A DNA stretch of 64,000 bases, taken from Rhynchosporium graminicola (Eukaryota > Ascomycota > Leotiomycetes > Helotiales > Ploettnerulaceae). The notes under the pieces were generated by a model, which ran no database searches, was not told where the DNA came from, and worked only from the letters and a program-made list of their open reading frames with translations. The DNA lies in the NCBI GenBank assembly GCA_900074885.1, contig FJUW01000067.1:124001-188000 (forward strand), given 5' to 3'. Made by a program: the position numbers and the translations under genes. This document shows, piece by piece, positions 47,462 through 59,882 of the stretch. The first letter of the stretch is position 1; each line of letters starts with the position of its first letter.

Positions 47462-49394
47462 GTAAGTACCGGAGAATCGGTTGGTTAGTTGGCTGGTTGG
47501 TGTGTTTACTTCTCGACATACATTTTTCGGATACGACTTTTGGGTCAGATGGACGATCTGTATGGACGATCTGTGGATTATTTCTTCTATGTCTCATTTC
47601 TTTGGCGGAAATCGCTATTGACTAGGGACTCACAATGGCAGCACACAGGGCTTCCGCTAGCTGGCTAGGAAACCCTGCTCTCGAATATACGAGTCTATTC
47701 TGTGTTCCTCTAGTAGCATATGGATACGGCTCACCTGGAGATACCATCTATCGTGACAATATTTCTGGGGAATAATAGGTCGACAATTCAAGTCCCGGCC
47801 GAGTGTTCCGGTAGTATTATAGTATAGTACCGTAGCGCTTCTACTACAGACTGCTGACGTTTTCATACCGCTCATATTATGGAATCAATCATTTCCTGGT
47901 ATCTCTAGATCACATTTACAAGATCGGGTAATTTTATGCTTGTCTCAAGTCTCCCCCACGGGGAATTGTGAATGAATGAATGAGTGGCTTTAGAGTAGTT
48001 GATGCGTGTCTGAGATGGAATGGACACTGCTGGACTGGGTTGCCCTGGGCTAAGAGAATGAATATTTCATTCGTGATGTTTCGGTATAATCTACGATACT
48101 TGATCTGATGTGAGCGAGTGAGTATTTCCACGTGGGGTATGTCAATTTCGGAGACTTGTTTGCTTGCGTAATTCGAGGGATTGATCCTTGGAGATGGAAG
48201 GGTAGTGCTAGTAGTATGCTATGCTATGCTAAAGTAGTGACTTTGACGATAGTATGCTTGCTATCTCTATCGGTATGCATCTGCATAGTGTAGAGAGGAC
48301 CCTTGAGAGTGAGAAAGAAGGCGTGTTTAGTATGAAGTGGAGAGCAGAGAGCAGGTTAGATTATACTTCGCGAGGAAGCTATTGAGATCGAATGATGGAG
48401 AAGCGGGGAGGTCAAGAGAATAAGGACCCTGCAGGATAAGCTCGATGCTTTTGAGCTTGCATGGGATGATCTTGAAGTTACTCTTTTTTCCTTTTTCAAG
48501 CTACATGCTATACTCTAACTTGAGTGTTGGGATAAAGACAAGATAGACTGTACTCATCACCTAGCCCCATCTCTGACTTTGCTTTCATGATGGGTAAAAG
48601 AGGGAAAGATTGGGAGTGATCTTAGGCGAAGAATAGCATCGAACCCTTCGAACATTCCATTTCTGTGGGCAATGGAACGTAGTCAATTGAACAGCTTCCT
48701 TGGTCCGAGGGCTTCCTGCCTACAACATCCGCGAGGTCAAGCCCGTCATACAGATCGATATTTGGTAGCGGAACGTGTCAGTGAATCCTCAAGTATCTTT
48801 ATATAAATATACCATGCACTATTGTACGCTCTATTCTACTAGCATGCTAGGTTTGGTGAAGGTGGCATGTCAGACATAGTAGGTCTCTTGAAGTTATCGC
48901 GGACGTTGACTCATTTTATCTTCTCCATTTCAAGGTGGTTTCAATGATCGCTATACTTTCAGATGTCAGAGATGGAAAGCGACTATGTCGTTGCCATCCG
49001 AAAGCTCGCAGAGAATGGAGAGCACATACAGCACAACAGTAAATTAAATCTTTGTCATTGCATTCTTTCGAAGCTACTTCATTGTGATTATATGGCTCAA
49101 GGCCGAGTATCCAGACTTGACAATCACAGGATAATGAGAAGAGAATCACGAAAGTAATTGGCTTTTCTTTGTCTCCCGATCTTGGGAGTAGTGGAGGATA
49201 TATAATGGTATCACAAAGTTTTGAGAACATCGGGACGTTTCCTCGCTGCCAGTATCAAACGCCATTTCCAAATGCAGCAGAGACGCCCACCCATATGCCA
49301 TATCCATTCATCATCCCAAAATATCGTCACAAGTTCGTTCTTAGGCACAGCTAGAAATCCCAGACTATGCCGACCAGCTCATCTTAAGGCGTAC

Positions 49395-51604
49395 CTAGAA
49401 ATCTCGGAATATCCCAACCAGCTGGTCCAATCGAAGAATCTGACCTAACAGACTCTCTTCCTTGGTGCGCCAGGCTTGGTATCGATTTAATTGAGAAGCG
49501 TCGAGGTATGTCGCCGGGTCTTGCTCCAGCATGTCGGTTCGTAATGTCAAAGCGATGATGTCGGCTAAGTTGCGTCGTTCGAAGTCAAGACGTTGAAGAC
49601 ATCTTGACATCATCTTGTAAGTGTTTTCCAAGATCATAGTGGCAACTCGGTTGTCGTCGAAGAACCAGAGGAAGATGATACGGTTGGGGTTTTGGCGACC
49701 GGCATCTCTTGGCACTTCCTGGATGTCAACAACACCTGCCATTTGCATCTCGGCCAGCTTTGTACGAACATCCTTCTGCTTCATCAGAGCAAGATTGGGT
49801 AATTGCTTCTCGTCAAGCTTCCCGAATTTCTTCAGCATCCGCGCCAATCGATGTCCAAATACACCAAAGTTCTCCAACATCATGGTATCAAGCTCTGTCT
49901 GCTGCATATGCTCGATTATGCGCTCGAAGTCAACAGTCCATTCGCCTTGCCCACTGCTACCGCACTTTCGAAGAAATTTGCAATCATCTGATTCGAGTAG
50001 CTGTAGGTGGTTCTTGACTTGCTGCATCCTGTTTTCGCTGCGATCGGCGACAACAGGTTCAAGCCTATCTTGGAAAGTGACTTTTGGACGCTTCGCTGGC
50101 TTTGTAGCTGCATCTGAGAAGGGATCGCCATCGTCAACAGTGCCTGCGGTATGAAGAGCGCCGTTGGCTATTGTTTCTTCGTCTGAATCTGGGTCGTCCA
50201 TGCTAACATCCCCGTCACCTGCTATTTGCTTGGCTAGTTTGCCATCCGTCGTCTTTCCGGCTGGAGCTTTCCCAATCCCTGCTCCTGTATTTATATACTT
50301 GTCGAGTGAGGCTGTGAGTTGCATGGTGGTGAATGAAGGGCCATCTGGTGCTTCTTCAAGATTCGAATTTGTTCGGCATCGTGGAATTTTGTCTTCCAAC
50401 AGTTTTAGACCAGCGGCATAAATTAACGAAGTCGTTTCCCCGATTCGGTCCCTCGCAAACGTAACCAGCACTTGGTTACGAAGCACGACTGTACATTTTT
50501 CGTAGTTAATGCGAAGCACCAAATTCGGCTTTTGTAGCTGTCAGCATCCTTCTCCCGTCTGCTTTAGAGTTGCGTAAACCCACATCAAGTCTCGTGCCAT
50601 CATCTTCATATAAATGATCACCATAGGCGTTATCGCAATTTCCGTTGGAAAGCCGCCTGCGCTTATGGTTGCCATTGATACCATTGAGATCTCCGCTTGC
50701 CATTCTTTTCTTGCCCTTTATCTGCCATAGACTCTGGCCTTCGATACGTGCTGAGTTCATGCGTGCCTGGATCTTAAGCTTCATTTCTTCTTTTTGTTTA
50801 AGACCTTTAGTTCCGCCTTGATAGAACGTCTCTTCGACCTCTTTCTCAATCTTGCTGTAGAGATCCGTCGGACTTCGGAGCATGCTCTCAACTACTACTT
50901 CAACCATACCAGCCTGAAGCATGTGCGCCAGCATCGTGTGTAGTGGACCTGTCGTGCGGTGTTCTTTGTCGTGACCGTTGACACCGTTCGTGGTAGCATG
51001 TCCATTGACCTTGGGCTTCGTCTGTAGTTGAGAGCCCGACTCAAACACTGCAGCGAGATCCGAAATACTAGTATGTCCTAACATGAACAGATTTTGCATG
51101 ACATCTCTTGCAAATGTGCCGAAACGACTTTCCACCGCCTCCATAATCTTCCCAGTCCGAGCCAAACCGTATGCAGCATCATGATTAGCTTCGTAGAAAG
51201 TGGTCCCCTCCGAGTCGCGATTATGAAAGACCAAGCCCTGCTGGATGAGGACAGCAAGACCGCACTTGACGTTGCGAGGGATGAGGCGAGTGTGTTTGAG
51301 CAAATCTCTGACGGTAAGTCGTCCGCGTCGAAGGAGCATTGTAAATATTCGCTGTAGAATAAAGTCAGACATGACCAACGCAAAAGCACATCCTCAGCTT
51401 TGCTAGCAAATCGTCGCCCGGAAGCAATGCGCCAGGAATGACTGCAATTGATATGACACACATACGGAGGTTAATTCGCCATAGGTCTCGTCGATGAGAA
51501 GAGCGCAAAGCTCTACAGCGGCTTTTGACTATAGCTGGTCAGTTGTGAGGTTCTTCCAAAAGGCGGTATTGGCACAGCGGGGAGGAAGAACGTACTCGCG
51601 ACAT
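49395..51604 (-). CDS. RPC82: DNA-directed RNA polymerase III subunit RPC3 (Rpc82)
   Basis: Four-exon model: 51604-51596 (9 nt, MSR), 51528-51466, 51351-50584 and 50528-49395, giving 657 aa, the usual size. Exon 2 supplies SKAAVELCALLIDETYGELTS, joined to RIFTMLLRRGRLTVRDLLKH. This is the first of the extended winged-helix domains that clamp around the Pol III DNA channel. The last intron (GTGGGT..AAAAG, 55 nt, branch-like GCTGAC) joins DDGTRLD to PNLVLRINYEKCTVVLRNQ; without it the frame stops shortly after. The C-terminal part contains a further winged helix (LENFGVFGHRLARMLKKFGK) and RIIFLWFFDDNR. Rpc82, with Rpc34 and Rpc31, forms the initiation subcomplex recruited by TFIIIB for tRNA and 5S transcription. 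The gene diverges from QCR2. Confidence 0.92.
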
Positions 51605-52498
51605 TTTGTCTGCTGCTAGAGATATACCCCAATCTCCAGAGCTTTCCCCGATTGCTACCGGTGCTGCATTGACGATGCGAGGCTGCGTGGAGGATTCGTG
51701 GAGGTAAAAGAGTGGATTGATCGAGGTAGGTGGATAGTTATGTGATAGGTAGGTAGGTAGGAATCGATCTGCTGGTGTGGGTGCGTGAGGTGAGATGAGA
51801 TGAGGTGAAGTGAAGTGAAGTGAAGAGATGCAGCGCTCGATAATAATTTTCGAAGGTCGGTCACGAATTACCCCACCATCAACCAACCCATCCCACACGA
51901 GAGAAGTGAACCTTAAGTGAGTAAGTCTTTAGCATTATAAGTAAGGCTAACCCTTTCTAGCTATGACTGCTTGCCGAGAGATGGGACGGTACTGTACTTC
52001 AATAATATCACAATGAACAGAACATAACAGAACCGAACAACTGTCAAATACAGAAGTTTATATCAGTAATAATATTTACAGTAGATCGGAGAGAAGATAA
52101 AGAATGAAAGGAAGTCTTCTTTCGAGAACTAGAGCCATATGCCTCCTACCACTGTCTCTCAAGGCATTGCAACAGTCTTGCTACCATGACACTGGCAGTT
52201 AGTGGAATCATGGATAAGATGTATCTACTATCTATTCTTTATTCACTTCAACTACAACTTGTAAAAGTAAAATGAAAATGCGAGAACATCAAGCTCTCCC
52301 TCTATTCATGGCAGGGCAGTGCTGCTTTAATCTGTTGTATTTGCTGACCATTTTTTAGCAGATTCTGCAGACTTGGTATGTGCCGTCCGCCCTAATATCA
52401 GCCCCGAAATCTTCCCTACAGCTTCAACTTCAACATCAAAGCCAGGCCGATCTCTCAAATTCTCGCGATACCTCCCATCCACCAATCCTCCTCGCATA
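51605..52498. other. Divergent promoter region RPC82/QCR2
   Basis: About 0.9 kb between two diverging housekeeping genes. The RPC82-proximal part carries GAGGT/GAAGT-type repeats (about 51.74-51.83 kb, tandem ggtag and gtgaa units). An AT-rich patch lies at about 51.99-52.28 kb. No gene is seen. Confidence 0.5.
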
Positions 52499-54057
52499 AT
52501 GATCTCACGGTCGGCGATTGGTCCCAAGGCGCAGCTGGCCCTTCGCAGGCAATGCTGTGCTCAACCCACGAATCGCCGCGGTCTCGCTGCCTCGATTTCT
52601 GGATCGACCTCTTTCTCGTATGAGACCGCGGATGTGAACGGAGTCAAGGTTGCTAGCAGAGACGTTGCAGGACCAACTACGAAACTTGCCGTCGTTGCAA
52701 AGGCCGGAACAAGATATCAAACGTTACCTGGCTTAACCTGCGGATTGGAGCAATTTGCGTTCAAGGTTCGTGGATAGAGCTAGGGAATTGTGTTGATTTG
52801 GATTCAGACATTGACATCTTTTCATTCAGAACACCCACAAGCGATCAGCCCTTCGAATCACGAGAGAGTCCGAGCTTCTTGGAGGTCAATTGACCGCATA
52901 CCACACACGAGAGGCTCTTGTCATCGAAGCCAAGTTTCTCCGAGAAGATTTACCATACTTCACTGAGTTGCTTGGAGAGGTTGTCTCACAGACAAAGTAC
53001 ACCGGTATGCTCAATACTAGAAACCTTGTGCCTTGGAACCTTTTTGACAATGGCCACAGCACATGAATACCACGAGGAGATTGAGCCCATCATCAAGCTT
53101 GCACAAAAGAAGCTTCTCGGAAATGTTTCTGAGCTTGCTATCAACTCGGCACATGGTGTTGCCTTCCACAGAGGTCTCGGCACGCCTCTTTACCCGTCTT
53201 CCTCGACCCCTCTGTCGAAATACCTGAGCGAGGAATCGATTGCCGACTTCTCTGAGAGCGCATACGCCAAGTCTAACTTCGCGGTTGTTGCGAACGGTGC
53301 AGGCCAAAACGATTTAACCAAATGGGTTGGTGAATTCTTCAAGCAGTCCAAGAGCTCAGCCAGCGCTTTGTCAGGCGACGTAACCAAATACTACGGTGGA
53401 GAGGAGCGTATTGCGCACAACTCCGGCAACTCTTACGTTATTGCTTTCCCTGGCTCGAGCTCTTTCACTGCAGGCGGATCATACAAGCCAGAGATTGCTG
53501 TACTGGCAGCTCTTCTTGGAGGCAAGTCCAGCATCAAGTGGTCTCCAGGTTTCTCGCTCCTCTCCAAGGCTGTCTCCTCATTCCCAGGAGCTAGCGTTGC
53601 TACCTCTCACTTGGCTTACTCTGATGCTGGTCTATTGACTATTCAGTTCAGCGGTTCTGCATCAGCTATCCGTGGTGCCTCGGCTGAGGCCGTCAAGGCC
53701 ATAAAGAGCATTGCTGAGGGGTCAGTAAGCAAGGAGGACTTCACCAAGGCTGTTGCACTCGCAAAGTACCGCGCTCTTGAAGAGGGACAAAACATTGAGG
53801 CTGGTCTAGTTGTCACTGGTGCTGGTCTTGTCCATGGTGGAAAGGCTTTCCAAATCGATGAGGTTGGCAAGAGTGTTGAGTCTGTGACTGCTGACAAGTT
53901 GAAGTCGGTATGTATCACCCTATTTGTGTTGATCCGGAGTGCAATGCTAATTCTATTACAGGCTGCCAAGGCTTTATTGGAGGGTAAGGCAACTGTTTCA
54001 GCTGTTGGTGATCTCTACGTGCTACCATACGCAGAGGAGCTGGGCCTCAAAGTATAA
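52499..54057 (+). CDS. QCR2: Cytochrome b-c1 complex core subunit 2, mitochondrial
   Basis: Four exons: 52499-52765, 52830-53004, 53060-53907 and 53962-54057, giving 461 aa. The N-terminus (MISRSAIGPKAQLALRRQCC) is Arg-rich, without acidic residues until about residue 42, as expected for a mitochondrial presequence. The body has two M16/MPP-like halves. The position of the HxxEH zinc site is degenerate (GLEQFAFKNTHKRS), as in core 2 proteins, so it is structural and not a peptidase. Recognisable stretches are GGQLTAYHTREALVIEAKFL, LGNVSELAINSAHGVAFHRG, LGTPLYPS and VSAVGDLYVLPYAEELGLKV. It belongs to respiratory complex III in the inner membrane. The gene is followed at 320 bp by ATP15 on the same strand. 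Confidence 0.95.
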
Positions 54058-54376
54058 ATTTTCTTTAGTGTGGGGGTGGGTTGTATCAACGGCTCTAGAG
54101 TGTACTGTAAATATATGAGCAATTTGAATGTCGGAACGTCTTTCAGTGACTTGGTGTGAACATGTGACATTTAATGTGTGAACTTTGTCAATTCAATTAG
54201 AATGCACAAGGATTAGATCATAGTCAAAATTGAGTTGGGTGTTCGTCCAGTTCTATTCCGAAGGTCTGATCACGTGGCACTCTCGGCAACAAATTCGATT
54301 CCCCGAGCTGTAACGGCTCATGCTCAAGCAACCCAACATCCGCTACAACCCACCTCACAACGTCCCATCATACACA
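54058..54376. other. Short intergenic spacer between QCR2 and ATP15
   Basis: This 319-bp spacer must hold the QCR2 3' end and the ATP15 promoter. It includes a CACGTG box (54270-54275) about 100 bp upstream of the ATP15 start, a bHLH-type core. Its use here is inference. Confidence 0.4.
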
Positions 54377-54763
54377 ATGGCATTCGCGTGGAAAGCATCA
54401 GGTCTTACGTATGCTCCCTGCCCTCCGACAACTCCCTCGACCTTTAATTAGCTACTGCCGCTGTAAAGAGCTTGAACTAACAACTCTGGTAACAGCTACA
54501 ACAAATACCTCTCGGTCGCCGCACGAGTCGTCCGACGCAGCTTGAAGGATGACAAGAGATTGCAAGCAGAGCGAAGAGGCGAGATGGAATTGAAGTTCTC
54601 CAAGTGGAACGTGAGTGCTTGCCCCCAGGTTGATGCGGATGTGCTGGATGAGGGGGGTTTTGGCTGACGAAGGATATTGGAACAGAACGGAAAGCAAGGC
54701 GAGAGCAAGAGTGTCGCAGATGCAAACGCTGCTTCGATGGCAGAGGCCGGTGCATCGTCGTAG
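54377..54763 (+). CDS. ATP15: Mitochondrial F1-ATP synthase epsilon subunit
   Basis: Three small exons: 54377-54408 (32 nt), 54496-54610 and 54686-54763, giving 74 aa. Splicing yields MAFAWKASGLTYNKYLSVAA, then RVVRRSLKDDKRLQAERRGE, then MELKFSKWNNGKQGESKS and a short Ala/Ser-rich tail. The N-terminal FAWKASGLTYNKYL and the RVVRRSLK helix are diagnostic of the eukaryotic epsilon subunit (Atp15), about 60-75 aa in fungi. It lacks a cleavable presequence, as in yeast. The protein sits at the foot of the central stalk with gamma and delta. The ORF is too fragmented to show up in a simple ORF scan; splice phases (2, then 0) and GT..AG ends are all consistent. Confidence 0.92.
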
Positions 54764-55463
54764 ATGCTCGCACGAGATGTGGGTGTGATGGCAGGAGGAT
54801 TAGTGGAATACCTTTGGAGCGATGGCTGGGTTGTGGATGAGCTTGGAGAGGGAATGTTGATGGTGGATTGTACAATTACTTGACGATAAGAGGATCAGCA
54901 ATTCAGAGGTTCAGTGAAAGATACGAATAAGCAGAACGTAGCCTTGAGCACTATCGAAGCCCTTGACATTTGTGCCAGTAGGTACGAAACTTTGGACCAG
55001 CTTGCCGATACCTTATAGAGATTATTGACTACGAATTCATACAAATAGCATGAACCTTGGAATACAATTTTGGTATGCTGATTCACAATTCACAATATGG
55101 GCTTTGCCCTTGTATCTGCCAAAGACATCAAGGTTCAAGCTGACGAGGCGCGTTCATATGCGGAAACGTTGAGTTCCTGATAGATCTGGGGATTTGTTGG
55201 AATGTCTTCGACTTTTGTTTGCTACTCTGTGGAATTAGGAATATCAATGCCCTATGATGATCCTGTATGTAACATTTCGGATTCCGATCTATAATTCCAT
55301 GCCTTGCCCATGAGCCTTTCTAGCACCAACACTTGCATCAACCAACAACCTGCAAGCGAGATCTTCCGACTTCACATCCCTCCTCTGCAGACCAGGCTTG
55401 CAACAAACAACAACCCTCTATTGAGGTCATGAATAATTGTGATGAAATTCGTGCACCACAAAA
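54764..55463. other. Intergenic between ATP15 and MAK10
   Basis: A 0.7-kb stretch with the ATP15 3' flank and the MAK10 promoter. No gene, RNA or repeat can be supported. Confidence 0.5.
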
Positions 55464-58045
55464 ATGGAAATCAATATGTCCGAGCTATCGCAAGGTAAAG
55501 CCCCCTTCCCAGACATGAATTTGGCTCCAAATTGACCATATTACAGCGGCGGCAAATCTCTCCCTTGACGACCTTGCGGCCAGGCCTGTTAACCCATTTG
55601 CGGCTTACGATGAGGAGCCACCTCCAGCGCCCAAGTTGAGGAGCAAAGGAGTGGTAGCCACAGACATTACCAAACAGTTCACGCATGCTGCGCAACGTGA
55701 GTTGGTGCAAACCCTTGCATTTTTCATCACGTGCTGACACATCGCAGAGCTCGGCATTGGCCAGCTCGTTAAAGATCCGTTTTTCACGCTCTTTGAGTCA
55801 GTTGGAGCTTTGGAGGTATGTCAGAAAGCAGAATTTTATCTGCAACTTGAGGCTGAGGCTGGCAGATCATGGATCGTAAGATGGACAGTGGATATCTTGA
55901 GCCTGGAGAAACTATGGAGGATGATTTCGATTTCTCCCAAGACCTTCTGCCAGAAGAAATCATAGGGATTATCGATCAGTTGCTATGCCATGAGGTAATC
56001 TAATACCTCGCAATAATGGATATAGATGCTAATGTTACAGATGGCATGGCACATGGGCCATCCTCTTGCCCAAACGATTTTCACTAGCTTGTACATCGAC
56101 AAAATCCTGTCGTCGTGCCCGCTTGATATCGATCACACCTTCTTTGACTGCGGTGAGAGTTACACAGAAGAAACCTATTCTATGCAAGTTTTGCGGGCTT
56201 ATTGTCTTGGTCTGATCAAAACATGCCTTTTCGTCAATAACCGTGTCAAGTCGGAGCACACATATGAGGTGTGGACGCCAACCAGCGAAATGAATGCCTA
56301 CTAATATCGTGTGCAGGAGGAAGACTTTGTCACTCATACCTTCAATCGAAGCCTACTAGAGGGCATCGATTATGAAATCATCGTTGCGTTTCTCAACGAA
56401 ACCATTATTATGCTAGGAGAAATCCAGTACATCGATCCAAAGATCAAGAAAGCGCTAGAATATCGACTAAAGTTTCGGCTACAATTCCTCCGAGCGGTAG
56501 AATGCGCAGATAGCAGAACTTCTGACGATACCAAGAAGAATTGGTTAGATCTACTGGCTTACGTACCTGATTTAAAATCAAGTCTCTCTGCTGGGAAACC
56601 GTTCCCATCATCTTTCAGTGCCAAGTTACAGCGAAAGCTAGCTAGTACTGTTCCACCACGCCCGATTATACAAGTCAGCCAAGAAGATGCCTTTCAACAT
56701 CTGGAGAAACTTTGTCTAGATGCTTCAGTTGCGATAGAAGTACTTACGTATTATGATAGCCATAGCCTGCTGGTAAGATGTGTTGTGATATATGTTATTG
56801 TCGCTAATCAGTTGACAGACTTTCGTTTCCCTTTTTCAATCTCGGAAGCCACAGCCTTCGGTTTACGTTCGTACTTTATTACAGCACTACATCTTTGCCG
56901 ACATGATCATTCTGGGAACCATGTCCATTCGGCAGGTCCTCGATGACGATTTGGCTACTGTTGTACTGCCTTCCCATAAACTACTAGACCGTTTCAACGA
57001 CGAAATCGAGCTACCGCACGATCCTCGACACAACATGGCCGCTCGTATGGAAATCTTCCGATCCCGAGCAGCTGGTTCATATTTAGATGTGATAAGAACG
57101 CTCTGCCAGAATCGATGCAGGATACGACGAAGCTTCCGCCATGCGATTATTGACTGGGACAATCTTCAAATGGACGCCGAGGAATTGGATGTTGAGCTTC
57201 GAGAATTCACCAATGAGGAGCCGATTGTTGATTCCGAAATCTCGAGCGAATCCATCTACTCCTTCCCATTATCATCCTGGTCTTACCTCTACAAGCTACG
57301 AATCATGGAGTGGCTGGTTCAGATGGGCTTCGAGCTTGAGACCTACCAACCGGACGAAGTGGCAGGGATGTATTGGTACTTACAATACTTAGCGAAAACA
57401 AGAAGTAACCATCTTGACCGCATCCGCGGCTTCGTTGTCCGAGAGCTACGAGCCTCTCTGCAGAATCCACAGACTGCAGCAGCCAAGCATCCAGAATTCA
57501 TGAACGCTCTCAGTTTCCTGAATCTCTCTTCCTTAGAAGCTACCGCGACATGTGGGTTCTCTGACGCTTTATCTTGCCTATTCACCGTCCTCAGCCGCCT
57601 CTCTTTGATTCCATCACCGGCAAGACCGTATAGCGACGACACCATGCGATACGAAGTTCGTATGAAGCCCTTTCACAGCATCGGTCTGCCAGAACTGATC
57701 CCCTTTGAAGAATATACCCGCCTCGTCACTCAGCCCGAAGCATCGAATCTCGAACTCCTTGATTTTGCTACAGAATCTGCGCTGGGAGCGAAGAAGGGGT
57801 TTGAAGCTCTGAGTAAATTGACTGCTAAGGAGGCTTTTTGCCAGGGATCTCATGAGGCTTGGGTGAGTAATGTTAAAGCTTGTTTGAAAGCGGCGATATT
57901 TACTAGTATTACTATTGCAACGGTGAAGAAGGCTGTGGGAAAAGTGGGAGAAGGGCCACGAGTTAAGCTGAAGGTTGAGATACCGTTGGCTGGGAAGGGG
58001 TATCATGATTGGTGGGTTGTGCCAAAGGTTATGCCTATCCCATGA
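55464..58045 (+). CDS. MAK10: NatC N-alpha-acetyltransferase auxiliary subunit Mak10 (Naa35)
   Basis: Seven exons: 55464-55494, 55547-55696, 55748-55815, 55866-55994, 56041-56268, 56317-56772 and 56819-58045, giving 762 aa with all phases consistent. The protein starts MEINMSELSQAAANLSLDDL; a second ATG at 55476 would remove four residues. Mak10-family landmarks are DITKQFTHAAQQLGIGQLVK with DPFFTLFESVGALEIMDRKM, LLPEEIIGIIDQLLCHEMAW with HMGHPLAQTIFTSLYID, and LRAYCLGLIKTC. Further on are DFVTHTFNRSLL and a long helical C-terminal part with IMEWLVQMGFELE and YWYLQYLAKTR. With Mak3 (Naa30) and Mak31 (Naa38) it forms NatC, which acetylates ML/MI/MF/MW N-termini on ribosomes. Mak10 is the scaffold and ribosome-binding subunit. 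No disruption is visible. Confidence 0.93.
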
Positions 58046-59800
58046 GCATGTTTGGAAAATCATCTTCTTTATTTAACAACAAATCATAGACCAGCGTTGA
58101 AGTTTCATACCATTTGTTACGTCGCATGGTTGAATGTGCATACACTAGTGCTTTCCTTCTTCGTTCGCTATCTAAAGACTTTACACTTCATTTACCATAT
58201 TACTAGCACTTCATTTTACATGATTGCAAGAGGTACATCCATTTTTCCAATCTTTCGCCCAATCACACAGATGAAATCGCAGCATGTGGATGTTTAGGAA
58301 TGTCAGTCATCCACCTGCTTACCCACGGGTCGTGCCCGACTCCAAAAAGATAGACTTCAGGGCGTGTCCCGTACTGAAGTTACTCCAAGTTGATGCTCTC
58401 TGTTCCTCCAGCTCCCATCGTCAAAAATATTCCGCGACGCAAAGAACCATTTCATAGATCAGGAGAGGATTTAACACTAGCCGCTGCCGAATCTCGAGGC
58501 ATTGAAGGTTATGCTGGCGTGCTGTCTGTCAAGATCTGTTTTGACGACGGAGCTCTAGCTATCGTTGCCTTTTGAGGCAGGGTAACTAAACGGCATTGCT
58601 AGAGCAGAGCACGACCATATCCTCCACTATCCAAAGCTACCGAAGACATAGCTCTAACACGAATGTATATCGGAGCTCCGATTTCACAAGTCGAATCTTT
58701 TTAGAGTCTTTCGATATGTCTGGCTTCGATTCATCAGCGTTTTTTTTAGAACCACATCAGTTCCATGGTTAATCTGGAGACTTGGGATCCACCAGCCGAT
58801 TTTTGAGAGCGGTTTTATGGAGCTACGGTCGATCTATACATTTGCATGAGGATGCCTAGAAGACCTCGGGGAGCAGATAATTACTATCCAGATTAGCTAC
58901 ATTCCACTCATCGCGATAAACTAACAATCAGAATTAAAAATACATGCCGTTCTACCTTGGATCACTTTCGCCCATTATATGTATAGAGATATTTTCTGCA
59001 ATCTTCTTGCTGCGGAGAACCTGTAATTCGGGTTTAGCTTAGTCCATGGCTATAGCTTTTCTTATTGCCTTACTTTCATATTCATATATGTCTTGTTATA
59101 CCTCTTACTTGCTTTCAGAGGTTCTTTCTGGAATCCGTGGGCGTGTAATGTGAATATTTCTAGGCGTTTCTCGGACGTTTCTGGCGGTGTTTGATGATTT
59201 CTTCCTCGCTCTACTCAAGTTCCTGATCTTCCTCTCCAACCTCCCCGTCTGAAGCCTCGCTCGCGTCAGAGCCGTCAACTCTTACACTTGCTTTCGCGGG
59301 ATACTTGCTTTCCCTGACTATAAAGAGCCACAAATTCAGGGGAATTCAGGCTCAGCCAATCGATGAATTAAGAAGGCACACAGCCGCACCAAGGCGGGGC
59401 GAGACGTGCCTAATTCTTAGCGAGGTGCAAAGCGAAGCCAGACCAAGGAAATCATAAAAGACTCTATCTTAAAGATAAATTTCAAATTCCCCGCGACGAT
59501 TTAAAAGTCTCGCTGTTGTAAGGGCGAACTAAGAAGAAGTTCATCTTCCTTCTGATCCGTCAGCTGGAAGACAATTATGATAAATCTACCCGGTAAGACG
59601 CTATAAACTTTTGATTACAAATATAGCTACATAGTAAGCAACCTTTGGGTATTAATGTGAGGTGTCAGCCTTCTTGGGCCCTCCGAGATCCTGTGATGAA
59701 CGAGAGAAGATGACTTATCTTGCTTTGAAGAAGAAGCTTCAAAACTAAAATTTATCAACAAAGAGAGCAAAAATGATTGTCTTAACACTTTTGCCGTTAA
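58046..59800. other. Intergenic; no gene seen
   Basis: A 1.75-kb stretch between MAK10 and the tRNA gene. ORFs are short and unconvincing. Composition becomes more AT-rich from about 58.9 kb, and 59.45-59.65 kb looks like decayed repeat DNA. No termini or domains are recognisable. Confidence 0.45.
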
Positions 59801-59882
59801 GCTCCCTGCCCGGATCGAACGAACGACCTCGTCATATACATGGTCGTACAAGTGACGCGCTCTACCACTGAGCTAAGGGAGC
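59801..59882 (-). tRNA. tRNA-Thr (anticodon UGU) with an 11-nt intron
   Basis: The 82-nt minus-strand gene folds as a canonical cloverleaf. The acceptor stem is GCTCCCT pairing with AGGGAGC, and the D arm reads TAGCTCAGTGGTAGAGC, which also contains the A box. The anticodon stem is CGTCA/TGACG, and the T arm is GTTCG-TTCGATC-CGGGC, which contains the B box (GTTCGATCC). The loop between the anticodon stem arms is 18 nt, which is 7 plus an 11-nt intron after position 37 (CGACCATGTAT). This places TGT as the anticodon. The 3' CCA is not encoded, as in eukaryotes. A run of T lies downstream on the minus strand for Pol III termination (aaaaat at 59769-59774 on plus). Confidence 0.93.

Larger units (their letters stand above)
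45871..49394. other. 3.5-kb intergenic region rich in simple repeats
   Basis: This lies between the convergent ends of the Reg1-like gene and RPC82. It contains a G10 run (45968-45977), several microsatellites between 46.63 and 47.47 kb (listed separately) and no ORF that is not explained by repeat translation. The part from 47.5 to 49.4 kb has normal composition, with nothing recognisable. Confidence 0.45.

Noticed and set aside
46737..47597. Several 60-139 codon ORFs in the repeat cluster
   Set aside because: They are translations of simple repeats (runs of SSPHLLI or HTHTHT), not coding sequence.
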